From CAZULF01 sp964621215 (lineage in GTDB: Bacteria > Pseudomonadota > Gammaproteobacteria > UBA1113): a DNA stretch of 27,764 nt. Location: positions 1 through 27,764 of the forward strand of contig CAZULF010000017.1 of NCBI GenBank assembly GCA_964621215.1, given 5' to 3'. Shown here one piece after another: positions 1-7,510 of the stretch; position 1 is the stretch's first letter; the number at the start of each line of letters is the position of its first letter. Under the pieces are notes generated by a model that saw only the letters and a list, made by a program, of their open reading frames with translations, did not search any database and was not told the origin of the DNA. The translations under genes and the position numbers were made by a program.

Positions 1-1718
1 ATCTAACGATTGATAATCATGCAGCGTATGTAGCCGAAATGGTACGCAATGCCATGGTAAGTCAAATGGGTGCAGAAAAAGCCTATACCGAAGGCTATAA
101 AGTGTATACTACGCTAGATAGCACATTACAGAATGATGCTAATACTGCCTTGCAAACAGGCTTGTTAGAGTATGATCAACGACACGGTTATCGCGGTGCG
201 ATTAAAAATCTAGGCGCTGTTCCAGATGACTTATCGCAGTGGCAAAAAGCATTAGCTACGTTCCCCTCCATTGCTCAATATCCTGCGGCAGTAGTGACTG
301 AAATAGATGGCCAAACGGCAACAGTCATGCAAAAAGATGGCACGAAAATCTCAATACCCTGGAGCGGATTATCATGGGCGCGTAAACAACTAACACAGAA
401 ATATTTGGGTGTGAAACCTCTGGATGCCAGTGATGTTGTGCATGTTGGCGATGTGGTGCGCATACATCGAATGCCAGACGCGACCTGGATGTTAGTAGAA
501 ATTCCTCAAGCAGAGGGAGCATTAGTCGCATTGAATCCTAATAACGGTGCTATCCTAGCGTTAACGGGTGGCTTTGATTATGACGTCAGCAAGTATAATC
601 GTGCAACGCAAGCAAAACGACAACCGGGGTCTAGTTTCAAACCCTTTATTTATGCAGCGGCATTAGCCAAGGGCTATACGTTAGCCACCGTCATTAATGA
701 TGCACCGATCATGATTACTATGCCCGATGGTTCTGTATGGCGACCACAAAATGATACGAATCGTTTTTATGGTCCCACTCGCCTACGCGTTGCTTTAATT
801 AAATCACGTAATCTTGTTTCAATTCGATTATTACAAATGATCGGGATGTCTTATACCCTTAAATATCTGCAAAACTTTGGGTTTTCACCTAAAGCATTGC
901 CGCATGCGCCTTCATTGGTATTAGGAACTGCGAGTCTCACACCCTTGGAAATGGCATCTGCTTATGCTGTGTTCGCTAACGGTGGTTATCGGGTTATGCC
1001 ATATTTTATTGATCACATTGTGAATGCTAATGGCGAAGTGACTTATCAGGCAGAACCTAAAATTGCTTGCGAAAGTTGTTTGCTCGAAGATTATGATAGT
1101 CAATGGAATAATCCAGATTTAGGTGTTTCACAACGCCCGGGTCAAGATACGGATAATATCGCTCCCGCTACGTTGAATCCACAAATTGCTTATATGATGA
1201 CTTCTGCCATGAAAGATGTTGTGCAAGTGGGAACTGCCGCACGCGCTCGTAGCATAAAACGTGCGGATTTAGCCGGTAAAACCGGAACTACCAATGAAAC
1301 CAAAGATGCATGGTTTGCAGGGTTTAATAGTGATGTGGTTGCAGTAGCATGGGTTGGGTTTGATCAGCCACGTTCGCTGTATGAGCATGGTGCACAAGCA
1401 GCGTTGCCTATATGGATTGATTTCATCCAAGCCGCATTGGCGGGCAAACCAGAACATACTATGCCTGAACCGCCAGGTTTAGTTTCAGTCCGTATTGATC
1501 CAACAACGGGCTATCCCGTTGGCCCAGGGCAGAAAAATTCCATTTTTGAACTATTCCGTGAAAGTGATTTAGCTAAGTTAGCACCGACTTCTACCAATAA
1601 TGGTTGGGTAAATCCAGATGGTCCAACCAGTGACGAAGGATATACTTATACTAACGAAGCAACACCACGGGGAAATAATCCATCTACAGAACCCGATCAG
1701 GATGAGATAGTATTCTAA
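1..1718 (+). CDS. mrcA: Penicillin-binding protein 1A, 3' part (left end cut by window)
   Basis: Bifunctional class A penicillin-binding protein that polymerises and cross-links peptidoglycan at the outer face of the inner membrane. The reading frame is open to the left edge (first whole codon at 3), so roughly the first third, with the membrane anchor and the glycosyltransferase domain, lies outside the window. Counting from the Met codon at 39, the transpeptidase motifs are intact: SSFK at 198-201 with the acylated Ser198, an SRN triad within KSRNLVS, and KTGT at 414-417. The stretch before the transpeptidase (about residues 65-150) fits the OB-like insert of PBP1A-type proteins. The C-terminal tail is acidic. 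Its stop overlaps the stop of radC on the other strand by 4 bp. The family is certain; the choice of mrcA over other class A PBPs rests on the insert and overall similarity. Confidence 0.93.
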   Translation, partial: LTIDNHAAYVAEMVRNAMVSQMGAEKAYTEGYKVYTTLDSTLQNDANTALQTGLLEYDQRHGYRGAIKNLGAVPDDLSQWQKALATFPSIAQYPAAVVTEIDGQTATVMQKDGTKISIPWSGLSWARKQLTQKYLGVKPLDASDVVHVGDVVRIHRMPDATWMLVEIPQAEGALVALNPNNGAILALTGGFDYDVSKYNRATQAKRQPGSSFKPFIYAAALAKGYTLATVINDAPIMITMPDGSVWRPQNDTNRFYGPTRLRVALIKSRNLVSIRLLQMIGMSYTLKYLQNFGFSPKALPHAPSLVLGTASLTPLEMASAYAVFANGGYRVMPYFIDHIVNANGEVTYQAEPKIACESCLLEDYDSQWNNPDLGVSQRPGQDTDNIAPATLNPQIAYMMTSAMKDVVQVGTAARARSIKRADLAGKTGTTNETKDAWFAGFNSDVVAVAWVGFDQPRSLYEHGAQAALPIWIDFIQAALAGKPEHTMPEPPGLVSVRIDPTTGYPVGPGQKNSIFELFRESDLAKLAPTSTNNGWVNPDGPTSDEGYTYTNEATPRGNNPSTEPDQDEIVF

Positions 1719-2389
1719 ACTACCCCTTTCTTTGCCAAGGATACAATACTGCCATCACCTACAACAAAATGATCTATCAATCGAACACCAACATGTGAAA
1801 GCGCTTTTTTTAATTGCTGTGTTAAAGCGATATCGGAAGCGCTAGGTTCAGCCACGCCAGAGGGATGATTATGTGCTAAAATAACGGCAGCGGCATTACG
1901 TTTTAGTGCTAACTTAATCACTTCGCGTGGGTAGACAACCGATTGATCCAGCGTGCCTTGAAATAAAATATCAAATGTAATTAAACGCAATTTAATATCT
2001 AACGTTAAGCATGCAAACACTTCATGCGAAAGATCCTGTAATCGCGATTGTAAAAATGCATGTACTAGTTCGGGGTTATTCAATAAATTTTGACGTTGCA
2101 ATTTTTCATTAAGACAGCGACGACTAATTTCCAATGCAGCTTGTAGACGAGCATAATTGGCTTTGCCGATTCCGGGAAGATTCAGCATGTCGGGCATGGT
2201 GGTATTGAGCAGTGCTCGTAATCCACCGGCCGAGAGTAATAATTGCCGTGCAATATCTACCGCACTTTTCCCTCGCGTCCCACTCCCCAGTAGAATAGCG
2301 AGTAATTCGGCATCAGAAAGTATATCCGTGCCCAATGTCAGTAATTTCTCACGAGGGCGCTCAGCTTGAGGCCAATCGGTAATTGCCAT
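1715..2389 (-). CDS. radC: RadC family JAB/MPN-domain protein
   Basis: 224-residue RadC (UPF0758) protein, full length for the family. The N-terminal half has a helix-hairpin-helix-like segment (LPGIGKA, residues 71-77). The C-terminal half is a JAB/MPN metalloprotease-like domain with the zinc motif HNHPSG at 173-178 followed by an acidic residue at 186 (SASD). RadC was named for DNA repair, but its biochemical role in most bacteria is unsettled; the fold resembles deubiquitinase-type metalloenzymes. The gene is divergent from coaBC, with 46 bp between start codons, a common neighbourhood in gammaproteobacteria. The start ATG overlaps the extended -10 element of the opposite-strand promoter. 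It converges on the PBP1A gene with a 4-bp overlap, so there is no room for a dedicated terminator. Confidence 0.95.
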   Translation of the reverse strand: MAITDWPQAERPREKLLTLGTDILSDAELLAILLGSGTRGKSAVDIARQLLLSAGGLRALLNTTMPDMLNLPGIGKANYARLQAALEISRRCLNEKLQRQNLLNNPELVHAFLQSRLQDLSHEVFACLTLDIKLRLITFDILFQGTLDQSVVYPREVIKLALKRNAAAVILAHNHPSGVAEPSASDIALTQQLKKALSHVGVRLIDHFVVGDGSIVSLAKKGVV

Positions 2390-2397
2390 GGTATAAT
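2389..2397 (+). promoter_or_regulatory. Extended -10 promoter for coaBC-dut
   Basis: TGGTATAAT is a perfect TATAAT hexamer preceded by the TGn extension. It lies 39 bp upstream of the coaBC ATG and overlaps the radC start codon on the other strand. No good -35 box sits at 17 bp, as expected for an extended -10 promoter. Transcription would begin near 2404. Confidence 0.5.
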
Positions 2398-2435
2398 CCT
2401 GCTATAGTTGAAGTAAAGGAACTGTAAGCAAAATT

Positions 2436-3650
2436 ATGCATTTAGTCAATAAAAAAATATTACTTGGAGTGACTGGCGGCATTGCAGCCTACAAAAGTGC
2501 TGATTTAGTTCGGCGTTTACGCGAAGCGGGCGCGATTGTGCGGGTGGTTATGACTGCCGGAGCGAAGGCCTTTGTCACACCGTTAACTTTTCAGGCCGTG
2601 TCAGGATTACCTGTGCATGAGGATTTATTAGATCCTCATGCTGAAGCAGCTATGGGTCATATTGAATTAGCTAAATGGGCCGATATCGTGTTGATAGCGC
2701 CGGCAAGTGCTAATTTTATTGGTCGGTTAGCTCATGGTTTGGCAGATGATTTATTGTCAACGTTGTGTTTAGCGACGGCTGCACCCATTATTATTGCACC
2801 GGCTATGAATCAACAAATGTGGCATGCGTTAGCGACACAAGAAAATATACAGACGCTACTGACTCGGGGTGTAGCTCTTTTAGGCCCTGCAACGGGAGAA
2901 CAGGCATGTGGTGATGTCGGCCTTGGTCGCATGCTCGAACCAACAGATATCGTTACATCCTTGGCACAGATAGCTGAACAAACTAATCGATTACATAATT
3001 TAAAATTGATTATTACCGCAGGACCCACACAAGAAGCGATAGATCCAGTGCGTTATATCACCAACCATAGCTCAGGCAAAATGGGTTATGCTTTAGCGCG
3101 CGCTGCTGCGCAAGCCGGCGCACAAGTAACGTTAATTAGCGGTCCGGTTAATCAATTACCGCCACATAATGTGCGATTAGTGTCAGTGACGACAGCGGAA
3201 GAAATGTTAGCCGCGGTCATGCAGGAGTTACCTCACTGTGATATTTTTATTGCCGCAGCGGCAGTAGTGGATTATCGAGTTGAACAACCAGCAACACAGA
3301 AGTTAAAAAAATCATCCGAGATATTGTCGTTGAATTTAACCAAAACTCCCGATATATTAGCCACGGTAAGTGCATTGCCGAATAAACCTTTTTGTGTTGG
3401 GTTTGCTGCCGAGACAGAAGATTTGCGAAAGCATGCATTGACAAAATTACGCAACAAAAAGTTAGATATGATTGCCGCTAATCTGGTGGGTGGACCAAGG
3501 CAAGGATTTCATGCAGATAAAAATGCATTAACCGTGTTGTGGAATGGGGGTGAGCAAGATATCCCCTTGGCAGATAAAAACAGTGTTGCGCAGCAGCTTT
3601 TAGAAATTATTTTGCAGCGAAAAGGACTATCCCATGAAACAAAAAATTGA
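2436..3650 (+). CDS. coaBC: Bifunctional phosphopantothenoylcysteine decarboxylase / phosphopantothenate-cysteine ligase
   Basis: Cytosolic enzyme for two consecutive steps of coenzyme A synthesis: CTP-dependent coupling of 4'-phosphopantothenate to cysteine (CoaB), then FMN-dependent decarboxylation to 4'-phosphopantetheine (CoaC). At 404 residues it is the usual fusion length. The CoaC half (about 1-180) shows GVTGGIAAYK at 11-20, the active-site His75, PAMNQQMW at 122-129 and the redox Cys158 in ACGDVGLGRM. The CoaB half (about 188-400) shows ITAGPTQE, the NHSSGKMG motif at 210-217 and a KLKK lysine motif near residue 290. The ATG at 2436 is preceded by AAAGGA with a rather long 15-nt spacer. 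The last 17 bp overlap dut, implying coupled translation of a CoA/dUTP housekeeping operon. Confidence 0.97.
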   Translation: MHLVNKKILLGVTGGIAAYKSADLVRRLREAGAIVRVVMTAGAKAFVTPLTFQAVSGLPVHEDLLDPHAEAAMGHIELAKWADIVLIAPASANFIGRLAHGLADDLLSTLCLATAAPIIIAPAMNQQMWHALATQENIQTLLTRGVALLGPATGEQACGDVGLGRMLEPTDIVTSLAQIAEQTNRLHNLKLIITAGPTQEAIDPVRYITNHSSGKMGYALARAAAQAGAQVTLISGPVNQLPPHNVRLVSVTTAEEMLAAVMQELPHCDIFIAAAAVVDYRVEQPATQKLKKSSEILSLNLTKTPDILATVSALPNKPFCVGFAAETEDLRKHALTKLRNKKLDMIAANLVGGPRQGFHADKNALTVLWNGGEQDIPLADKNSVAQQLLEIILQRKGLSHETKN

Positions 3651-4092
3651 AGTGAAAATACTAGATTCAAGATTAGGTAATGAATTTCCCTTACCCACTT
3701 ATGCCACCAGCGGATCGGCTGGAATTGATTTGCGTGCCTGTGTAATGGAACCTTTACAACTATTACCAGGTCAAACAGAGTTGGTACCTACGGGTATGGC
3801 AATTCACATTGCCGATCCAGGTTTAGCTGCTGTCATTTTGCCGCGTTCAGGTTTGGGGCATAAACACGGCATTGTATTAGGCAACTTAGTGGGATTGATT
3901 GATTCTGATTATCAAGGTCCCTTAATGGTATCCTGCTGGAATCGAGGCAATGATGTATTTACCATTAACCCAGGTGAAAGATTAGCGCAACTAGTCGTTA
4001 TCCCCGTTCTGCAAGTCGATTTTGCTGTTGTGCAAGAGTTCGATAAAAGTGAACGAGGAGAGGGGGGATTTGGTAGTTCTGGTCGCGCCTAG
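3634..4092 (+). CDS. dut: Deoxyuridine 5'-triphosphate nucleotidohydrolase (dUTPase)
   Basis: Trimeric cytosolic dUTPase that hydrolyses dUTP to dUMP and pyrophosphate, keeping uracil out of DNA and feeding dTMP synthesis. At 152 residues it is standard length, and all five family motifs are present: SGSAGIDLRA (26-35), PRSGLGHKHG (70-79), GLIDSDYQG with the catalytic Asp90, GERLAQL (114-120) and the glycine-rich C-terminal lid RGEGGFGSSGR (141-151). The start ATG lies inside the 3' end of coaBC (17-bp overlap). The coaBC-dut pair is a conserved gammaproteobacterial arrangement, and nothing here departs from it. Confidence 0.98.
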   Translation: MKQKIEVKILDSRLGNEFPLPTYATSGSAGIDLRACVMEPLQLLPGQTELVPTGMAIHIADPGLAAVILPRSGLGHKHGIVLGNLVGLIDSDYQGPLMVSCWNRGNDVFTINPGERLAQLVVIPVLQVDFAVVQEFDKSERGEGGFGSSGRA

Positions 4093-4093
4093 A

Positions 4094-4123
4094 GCGGGTC
4101 TACAATTCTACATTGTAAACCGC
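4094..4123 (+). other. Small hairpin between dut and thiamine pyrophosphokinase genes
   Basis: GCGGGTCTACAAT (4094-4106) faces ATTGTAAACCGC (4112-4123). Six pairs (TACAAT/ATTGTA) close a 5-nt loop, followed by a C-A mismatch and a GC-rich outer part with one bulge. No T-run follows, so it is not a classical terminator. It may stabilise or partly separate the dut and downstream messages. Confidence 0.3.
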
Positions 4124-4145
4124 CCCTAAATTGGGAGATGTGGTG

Positions 4146-4787
4146 GTGCGAGTCGTTATTTTCGCCAATGGGGACTTTGTCCCCAACCTCTATTCAAGCC
4201 AAGCTTTACGTTTGGCTGAGCTAATCATCGCCGCAGATAATGGCGCTCAATATTGTTTTGATCATGGTATTTTACCCGATGTATTAATTGGCGATCTGGA
4301 TTCACTCACGCCCAGTTTATTACAAGAATTAGAAGCGGCAGATACTCACATTATTAAACATCCTATCGATAAAGATGCCACTGATTTAGAGTTAGCCTTA
4401 GATCATGCTCTCCATCATCATGCCAGCCATATTACTATTTTGGGTGGTTTGGGTGGACGCTGGGATATGAGTTTAGCTAATATACTTTTACTAGCCCACG
4501 AGAAATATCAACAACTGGCTATTTGTATTGTGGATCATGATCATCTTATGTATGTCATTAACGCGCAAAATCCACTTAAACTGCAAGGTAGAGAAGGCGA
4601 GACGGTGTCATTGTTACCTCTAACCGATAAAGTGACGGGAGTTACAACGATGAACCTGCGGTATCCTTTACAAAATGACATACTTTACGCCGCCAGCACG
4701 CGCGGCATCAGCAATCAAATGTTGGATTCAGAAGTGAGAATAAGTCTGAATGACGGCGTGTTATTGTGTGTACATACCATATCGTAG
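4146..4787 (+). CDS. thiN: Thiamine pyrophosphokinase
   Basis: Transfers pyrophosphate from ATP to thiamine to give the cofactor thiamine diphosphate, in the cytosol. Family signatures are complete and in order: an ANGDF start, ADNGA, GDLDS, DKDATDLELAL (metal and nucleotide binding), GGLGGRWDMSLANI, and a C-terminal STRGISN that binds thiamine in the second domain. The length of about 213 residues is normal. The start is uncertain. The frame opens at a TTG (4131), but GGGAG at 4133-4137 is well placed for one of three consecutive GTG codons at 4140, 4143 and 4146. I chose 4146 (8-nt spacer) because the first strand of the fold (VRVVIFANG) begins there. It follows dut by 53 bp and probably shares its transcript. 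It converges on the L,D-transpeptidase gene with a 5-bp gap. Confidence 0.93.
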   Translation: MRVVIFANGDFVPNLYSSQALRLAELIIAADNGAQYCFDHGILPDVLIGDLDSLTPSLLQELEAADTHIIKHPIDKDATDLELALDHALHHHASHITILGGLGGRWDMSLANILLLAHEKYQQLAICIVDHDHLMYVINAQNPLKLQGREGETVSLLPLTDKVTGVTTMNLRYPLQNDILYAASTRGISNQMLDSEVRISLNDGVLLCVHTIS

Positions 4788-4792
4788 AATGA

Positions 4793-5716
4793 TCACGTAA
4801 TCTTAGCGATCACTTCTGGGATACCAGCTTGTGCCGTACCAACGGTTTTCAACACCGGCCAATTTATTTTAGGCGAGGGATTTATCCCTTCCACCGCGCT
4901 TTTAATGGCCTTATTCCAATACACAGCATGGTTTCGTCCCATAGCCGTGCGCGTTTCATGTAACGGTTGATGGGCTTCGAAATACAAGTTGTTACCAGAC
5001 CAGCCGGCTTTAAACGGCATGTTAATAATAGAAACATGGGTGTGATTGGGTACTTTCGGAAATAACCCTTCTATATCCTCAGGAAACATATGTAAGCAGC
5101 CCGAGCTGGCACGTCGTCCGATGGTGGGGGGCTCATTGGTACCATGAATCAAGTATGACCAGTTATTTAAACGCAAAGCATAATCGCCCAACGGATTATC
5201 AGGGCCGGCCGCCATGACTTTAGGTACCAGTATTCCACGTTTAGCTAAGTCTCTTTGCACCTGTTTAGGCACATGCCACACAGGGTGATCCATCTTCTCA
5301 ATGATTTCAAATTCGCCTTCGGGTGTGACGTTACCGAACATGCCAATACCGACCGGAAAAGTTTCTACCGTATTGCTGTTTTGGGGATAATAAAATAATC
5401 GTAATTCAGCTAGATTAATGACGATACCTTGGCGCGGTCCGGGAGGTAATATGTATTGAGCGGGGATCGTGATTTTTTCAAACGGTAGTACCCGTGTTGG
5501 ATTAACCGTTGGATTAGCTTCAATAATTTCATAATGTCCAACGTCATATTGGCGCGCAATATCGTCTAGCGTTTGGCCGGGTAGGGCATAAGTGGTTTTG
5601 ACTTGTCCAATCACGTCATTACCAGGCAAAGGTAATTTATACACAGCTGCATGACTGATTGTAGTAATAGCCATACTCAATGAAAATAAGGTCCAAACTA
5701 ATAGTTTTTGTGTCAT
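4793..5716 (-). CDS. Secreted L,D-transpeptidase (ErfK/YbiS family) with LysM-like domain
   Basis: 307-residue exported enzyme predicted to form 3-3 peptidoglycan cross-links or attach proteins to the wall in the periplasm. A signal peptide spans residues 1 to about 23 (basic start, hydrophobic core, SHA-A cleavage site). A LysM-like segment follows (about 43-86, from YALPGQTLDDIA to ITIPAQ), then the YkuD catalytic domain (about 97-220). Catalytic-site residues visible are His191 in LIHGTN and Cys207 in ASSGCLHM. In most ErfK/YbiS enzymes the Cys motif reads SxGC(I/V)R; here the Arg is His209. That may be tolerated, since mycobacterial enzymes have Asn there. A possible extended -10 (TGATATACA) lies on the minus strand at 5742-5734. 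Convergent with the thiamine pyrophosphokinase gene. Confidence 0.93.
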   Translation of the reverse strand: MTQKLLVWTLFSLSMAITTISHAAVYKLPLPGNDVIGQVKTTYALPGQTLDDIARQYDVGHYEIIEANPTVNPTRVLPFEKITIPAQYILPPGPRQGIVINLAELRLFYYPQNSNTVETFPVGIGMFGNVTPEGEFEIIEKMDHPVWHVPKQVQRDLAKRGILVPKVMAAGPDNPLGDYALRLNNWSYLIHGTNEPPTIGRRASSGCLHMFPEDIEGLFPKVPNHTHVSIINMPFKAGWSGNNLYFEAHQPLHETRTAMGRNHAVYWNKAIKSAVEGINPSPKINWPVLKTVGTAQAGIPEVIAKIT

Positions 5717-5820
5717 GATTTTCTATCCCATTCTGTATATCACCGATTTTATGCTGAATGGTAACGCATGTAAACGTTTTTGGTAGCTTTTCTGCATTGG
5801 AAAAAGTTATCATTAGGCGA

Positions 5821-5846
5821 GATGCCAGCCTGCGCTGGCATGACAA
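5821..5846. repeat. Palindromic GCCAGC/GCTGGC repeat, single half-element
   Basis: ATGCCAGC (5822-5829) and GCTGGCAT (5834-5841) form an 8-bp stem with a 4-nt loop, followed by GACAA. It matches the right arm of the larger inverted-repeat element at 24384-24409 almost base for base, so this is a dispersed family. It sits in the divergent gap between the transpeptidase and xthA genes, 25 bp before the xthA start. Confidence 0.75.
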
Positions 5847-5870
5847 GTGAGAGAGATAGGAACATTGAAT

Positions 5871-6659
5871 ATGAAAGTGATCAGCCTCAATACCAATGGT
5901 ATTCGTTCGGCAATAAAAAAAGGGCTAATTCCCTGGTTAGAATCCGTAAAAGCCGATGTAATTTGCATACAAGAAACTAAAATGCAAGCAACCGATGATA
6001 CCGCTATGATGGATATATTACCGGGATATTATGCGTATTATCATGATGCAGAAAAAAAAGGTTATAGTGGCGTTGCGCTGCTTAGCAAAATAAAACCGGA
6101 TAAAGTGCATTATGGCATGGGTTGGGCTACTGCGGATAGTGAAGGACGTTATCTACAAGCGGATTATGGTAGTTTGAGTGTTGTGTCGGTTTATATGCCA
6201 TCCGGTTCCAGCGGTCCTGAAAGACAGGCGATTAAATTTAAGTTTCTCGATCATTTTTTTCCGTTTTTAAAAGCTAAAGCTCATGATAAACGTGATTATA
6301 TTATTTGTGGTGATTGGAATATCGCACATAAAAATATCGATTTAAAAAACTGGCGTTCTAATCAAAAAAATTCGGGCTTTTTACCTGAAGAACGAGCATG
6401 GTTGGATCGAGTGTTTGATGAGTTACATTATGTTGATGCATTTAGAGTATTAAATCAGGAGCCCGATCAATATACCTGGTGGTCTAACCGCGGACAGGCT
6501 TATGCGAAGAATGTTGGATGGCGGATTGATTATCAGGTGATCAGCCCGAGCTTACGCTCGAAACTTATTTCAACATCCATTTACAATGACAAACGTTTTT
6601 CTGATCATGCGCCATTAATTATGAATTACGATTTGGAGTTTGCTCCATCATCGAAATAA
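5871..6659 (+). CDS. xthA: Exodeoxyribonuclease III (AP endonuclease)
   Basis: Mg-dependent DNA repair enzyme of the exonuclease/endonuclease/phosphatase fold. It cuts the backbone 5' of abasic sites and has 3'-5' exonuclease and 3'-phosphatase activities. At 262 residues it is close to E. coli Xth. Visible motifs: NTNGIR at 7-12, QETK with metal-binding Glu35, YSGVALLSK, SVYMPSG, GDWNIAHKNIDLKNW with catalytic Asp and Asn, GWRIDYQ, and terminal SDHAP with His near 246. The start is ATG 5871, where the family N terminus begins and AGGA lies 9 nt upstream, rather than the in-frame ATG at 5847. The 3' end overlaps the convergent regulator gene by 41 bp. Confidence 0.96.
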   Translation: MKVISLNTNGIRSAIKKGLIPWLESVKADVICIQETKMQATDDTAMMDILPGYYAYYHDAEKKGYSGVALLSKIKPDKVHYGMGWATADSEGRYLQADYGSLSVVSVYMPSGSSGPERQAIKFKFLDHFFPFLKAKAHDKRDYIICGDWNIAHKNIDLKNWRSNQKNSGFLPEERAWLDRVFDELHYVDAFRVLNQEPDQYTWWSNRGQAYAKNVGWRIDYQVISPSLRSKLISTSIYNDKRFSDHAPLIMNYDLEFAPSSK

Positions 6660-7176
6660 TTTCACGTTTAAAAATAGTCATGGATAAATTCACCATCGAC
6701 AGTTGTTCTTCTTGTTGCGTGCTGGCGGAGATAATATCATTATAAATTTTGCAGGCAGTATCAGCGATTTTTTCTAACGTAATAGATTGGCCTGTTTCCT
6801 GCAGAATGGCTTGTATACCTAGGACTATTTTGCAAAATAATAAAGTATTTACTTCGCAAATATAGGAGTTATGAGATTCCGCAATTTGGTATTGCTGGGA
6901 GGTAGTATCTTCCGCGCTAGACAAACCAATTTTAGGTGCAGCCATGGAGTGACTTTGTGGTAACCCCATGCCAGTGAGCAACCAGGCGACGCTGACATGC
7001 AACAGATCAGCATATTGCTGTGCTATTTTCGGTTTAAGATTGCGCCGACCTGTTTCATGCAATGAATAGGTTGAATGCGGCACGTTATATTTATCGCAAA
7101 ATGCCCTGGCTGTTTTATAACCAGCAGCAATACGCGCCATGCGTAGGCGTTTGCCTGTACTATCAAATAAAGACAT
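6619..7176 (-). CDS. XRE-type helix-turn-helix regulator
   Basis: 185-residue protein with an N-terminal Cro/C1-type helix-turn-helix (about 8-62): GKRLRMARIAAGY, then the recognition region VPHSTYSLHETGRRNLKP, then YADLLHVSVAWLLTGMG. This layout is typical of phage-like and cellular XRE repressors. The C-terminal part (about 75-185) is mostly helical and lacks the S24/LexA-type Ser-Lys self-cleavage motifs, so it is not a classic SOS-inducible repressor. It may dimerise or bind a partner instead. Its own promoter is proposed at 7229-7221. Its last 41 bp overlap the end of xthA, so expression of each could affect the other by convergent transcription. The target is unknown; the candidate small RNA next door is one possibility. 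Confidence 0.85.
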   Translation of the reverse strand: MSLFDSTGKRLRMARIAAGYKTARAFCDKYNVPHSTYSLHETGRRNLKPKIAQQYADLLHVSVAWLLTGMGLPQSHSMAAPKIGLSSAEDTTSQQYQIAESHNSYICEVNTLLFCKIVLGIQAILQETGQSITLEKIADTACKIYNDIISASTQQEEQLSMVNLSMTIFKREIISMMEQTPNRNS

Positions 7177-7220
7177 TTAAAATATAGTTCCAAAGTGACT
7201 CAAAAGGGCTGAGATAGGGG

Positions 7221-7229
7221 ATTATATCA
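7221..7229 (-). promoter_or_regulatory. Extended -10 promoter for the XRE regulator
   Basis: Read on the minus strand the sequence is TGATATAAT, a consensus TATAAT with the TGn extension, 45 bp before the regulator ATG. The predicted transcript starts near 7213 with a leader of about 37 nt. No -35 match at 17 bp. Confidence 0.55.
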
Positions 7230-7332
7230 TATTTAAAAGTTGTTACTATATGTAGATAATTGACGTTAGAAATCGCGGGACGACGAGAAAAGGAAGTTAA
7301 TTTACGCAAAAAGAAAATATATTGAAAAGCAT

Positions 7333-7361
7333 TTGCTTTAAGCAAAACTTAATGCTATTAT
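7333..7361 (+). promoter_or_regulatory. Sigma-70 type promoter of the candidate small RNA
   Basis: TTGCTT (7333-7338), a 17-bp spacer, then TATTAT (7356-7361). The -10 is preceded by TGC, giving an extended -10. The -35 matches consensus at three of six positions and the -10 at five of six. It points away from the regulator gene and towards a terminator, with no protein gene between. Confidence 0.5.
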
Positions 7362-7367
7362 TCACTT

Positions 7368-7505
7368 TATAACAAAGATGCACTCAATTAGGGCTGAGAT
7401 GCATTCATAAGGTTAGATCTTTTTTGGCGATGCTTAGCATAGGTGAAACGCTGTCTTACTCCCTAGGACGTAGTGACATCTTTTGCTGAAGTATCGCCTT
7501 TTTTT
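7368..7505 (+). ncRNA. Candidate structured small RNA, about 138 nt
   Basis: Proposed from an arrangement of signals, not from similarity to a named family. An extended -10 promoter ends at 7361, and a hairpin plus T7 tract ends at 7505. Between them is no plausible coding frame but several pairings. A 5' hairpin pairs GCACTCA (7380-7386) with TGAGATGC (7395-7402, one bulge). A long arm pairs 7426-7438 with 7485-7498. Inside that, TGTC..ACT (7452-7460) pairs with AGTGACA (7472-7478). The RNA would run towards the 3' end of rph on the opposite strand, stopping 6 bp short of its stop codon. It could act in trans, or limit read-through from rph. I see no 6S, SRP, tmRNA or RNase P signature. Confidence 0.45.
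7426..7505 (+). terminator. Terminator-like arm with T7 tract
   Basis: GGCGATGCTTAGC (7426-7438) pairs with GCTGAAGTATCGCC (7485-7498) through one G-U wobble and one bulged base, immediately followed by seven Ts (7499-7505). Only the plus-strand reading ends in Ts; on the minus strand the structure ends in As. It therefore serves plus-strand transcription rather than rph. The enclosed loop is long (46 nt) but partly paired. Confidence 0.5.
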
Positions 7506-7510
7506 GTTGC

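Larger units (their letters stand above)
7177..7510. other. 334-bp gene-free region between regulator and rph
   Basis: No convincing protein-coding frame. It contains an extended -10 promoter for the minus-strand regulator (7229-7221) and a plus-strand promoter, structured region and terminator (7333-7505) proposed as a small RNA gene. The stretch 7230-7332 is AT-rich with no feature I can name. Confidence 0.6.

Noticed and set aside
5847..5870. Earlier ATG for exonuclease III at 5847
   Set aside because: It would add eight residues absent from the family and abuts the palindromic repeat; AGGA is spaced for 5871.
6619..7176. Possibility that the XRE regulator marks a prophage or toxin-antitoxin module
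   Set aside because: No integrase, phage structural gene, toxin partner or attachment repeat is present nearby; both neighbours are housekeeping genes.
7384..7420. Resemblance to a TPP riboswitch core (GGGCTGAGA followed by AGGTTAGATC)
   Set aside because: The conserved ACCTGAT and the pyrophosphate-sensing helix partner are missing, and no plus-strand gene follows the terminator.
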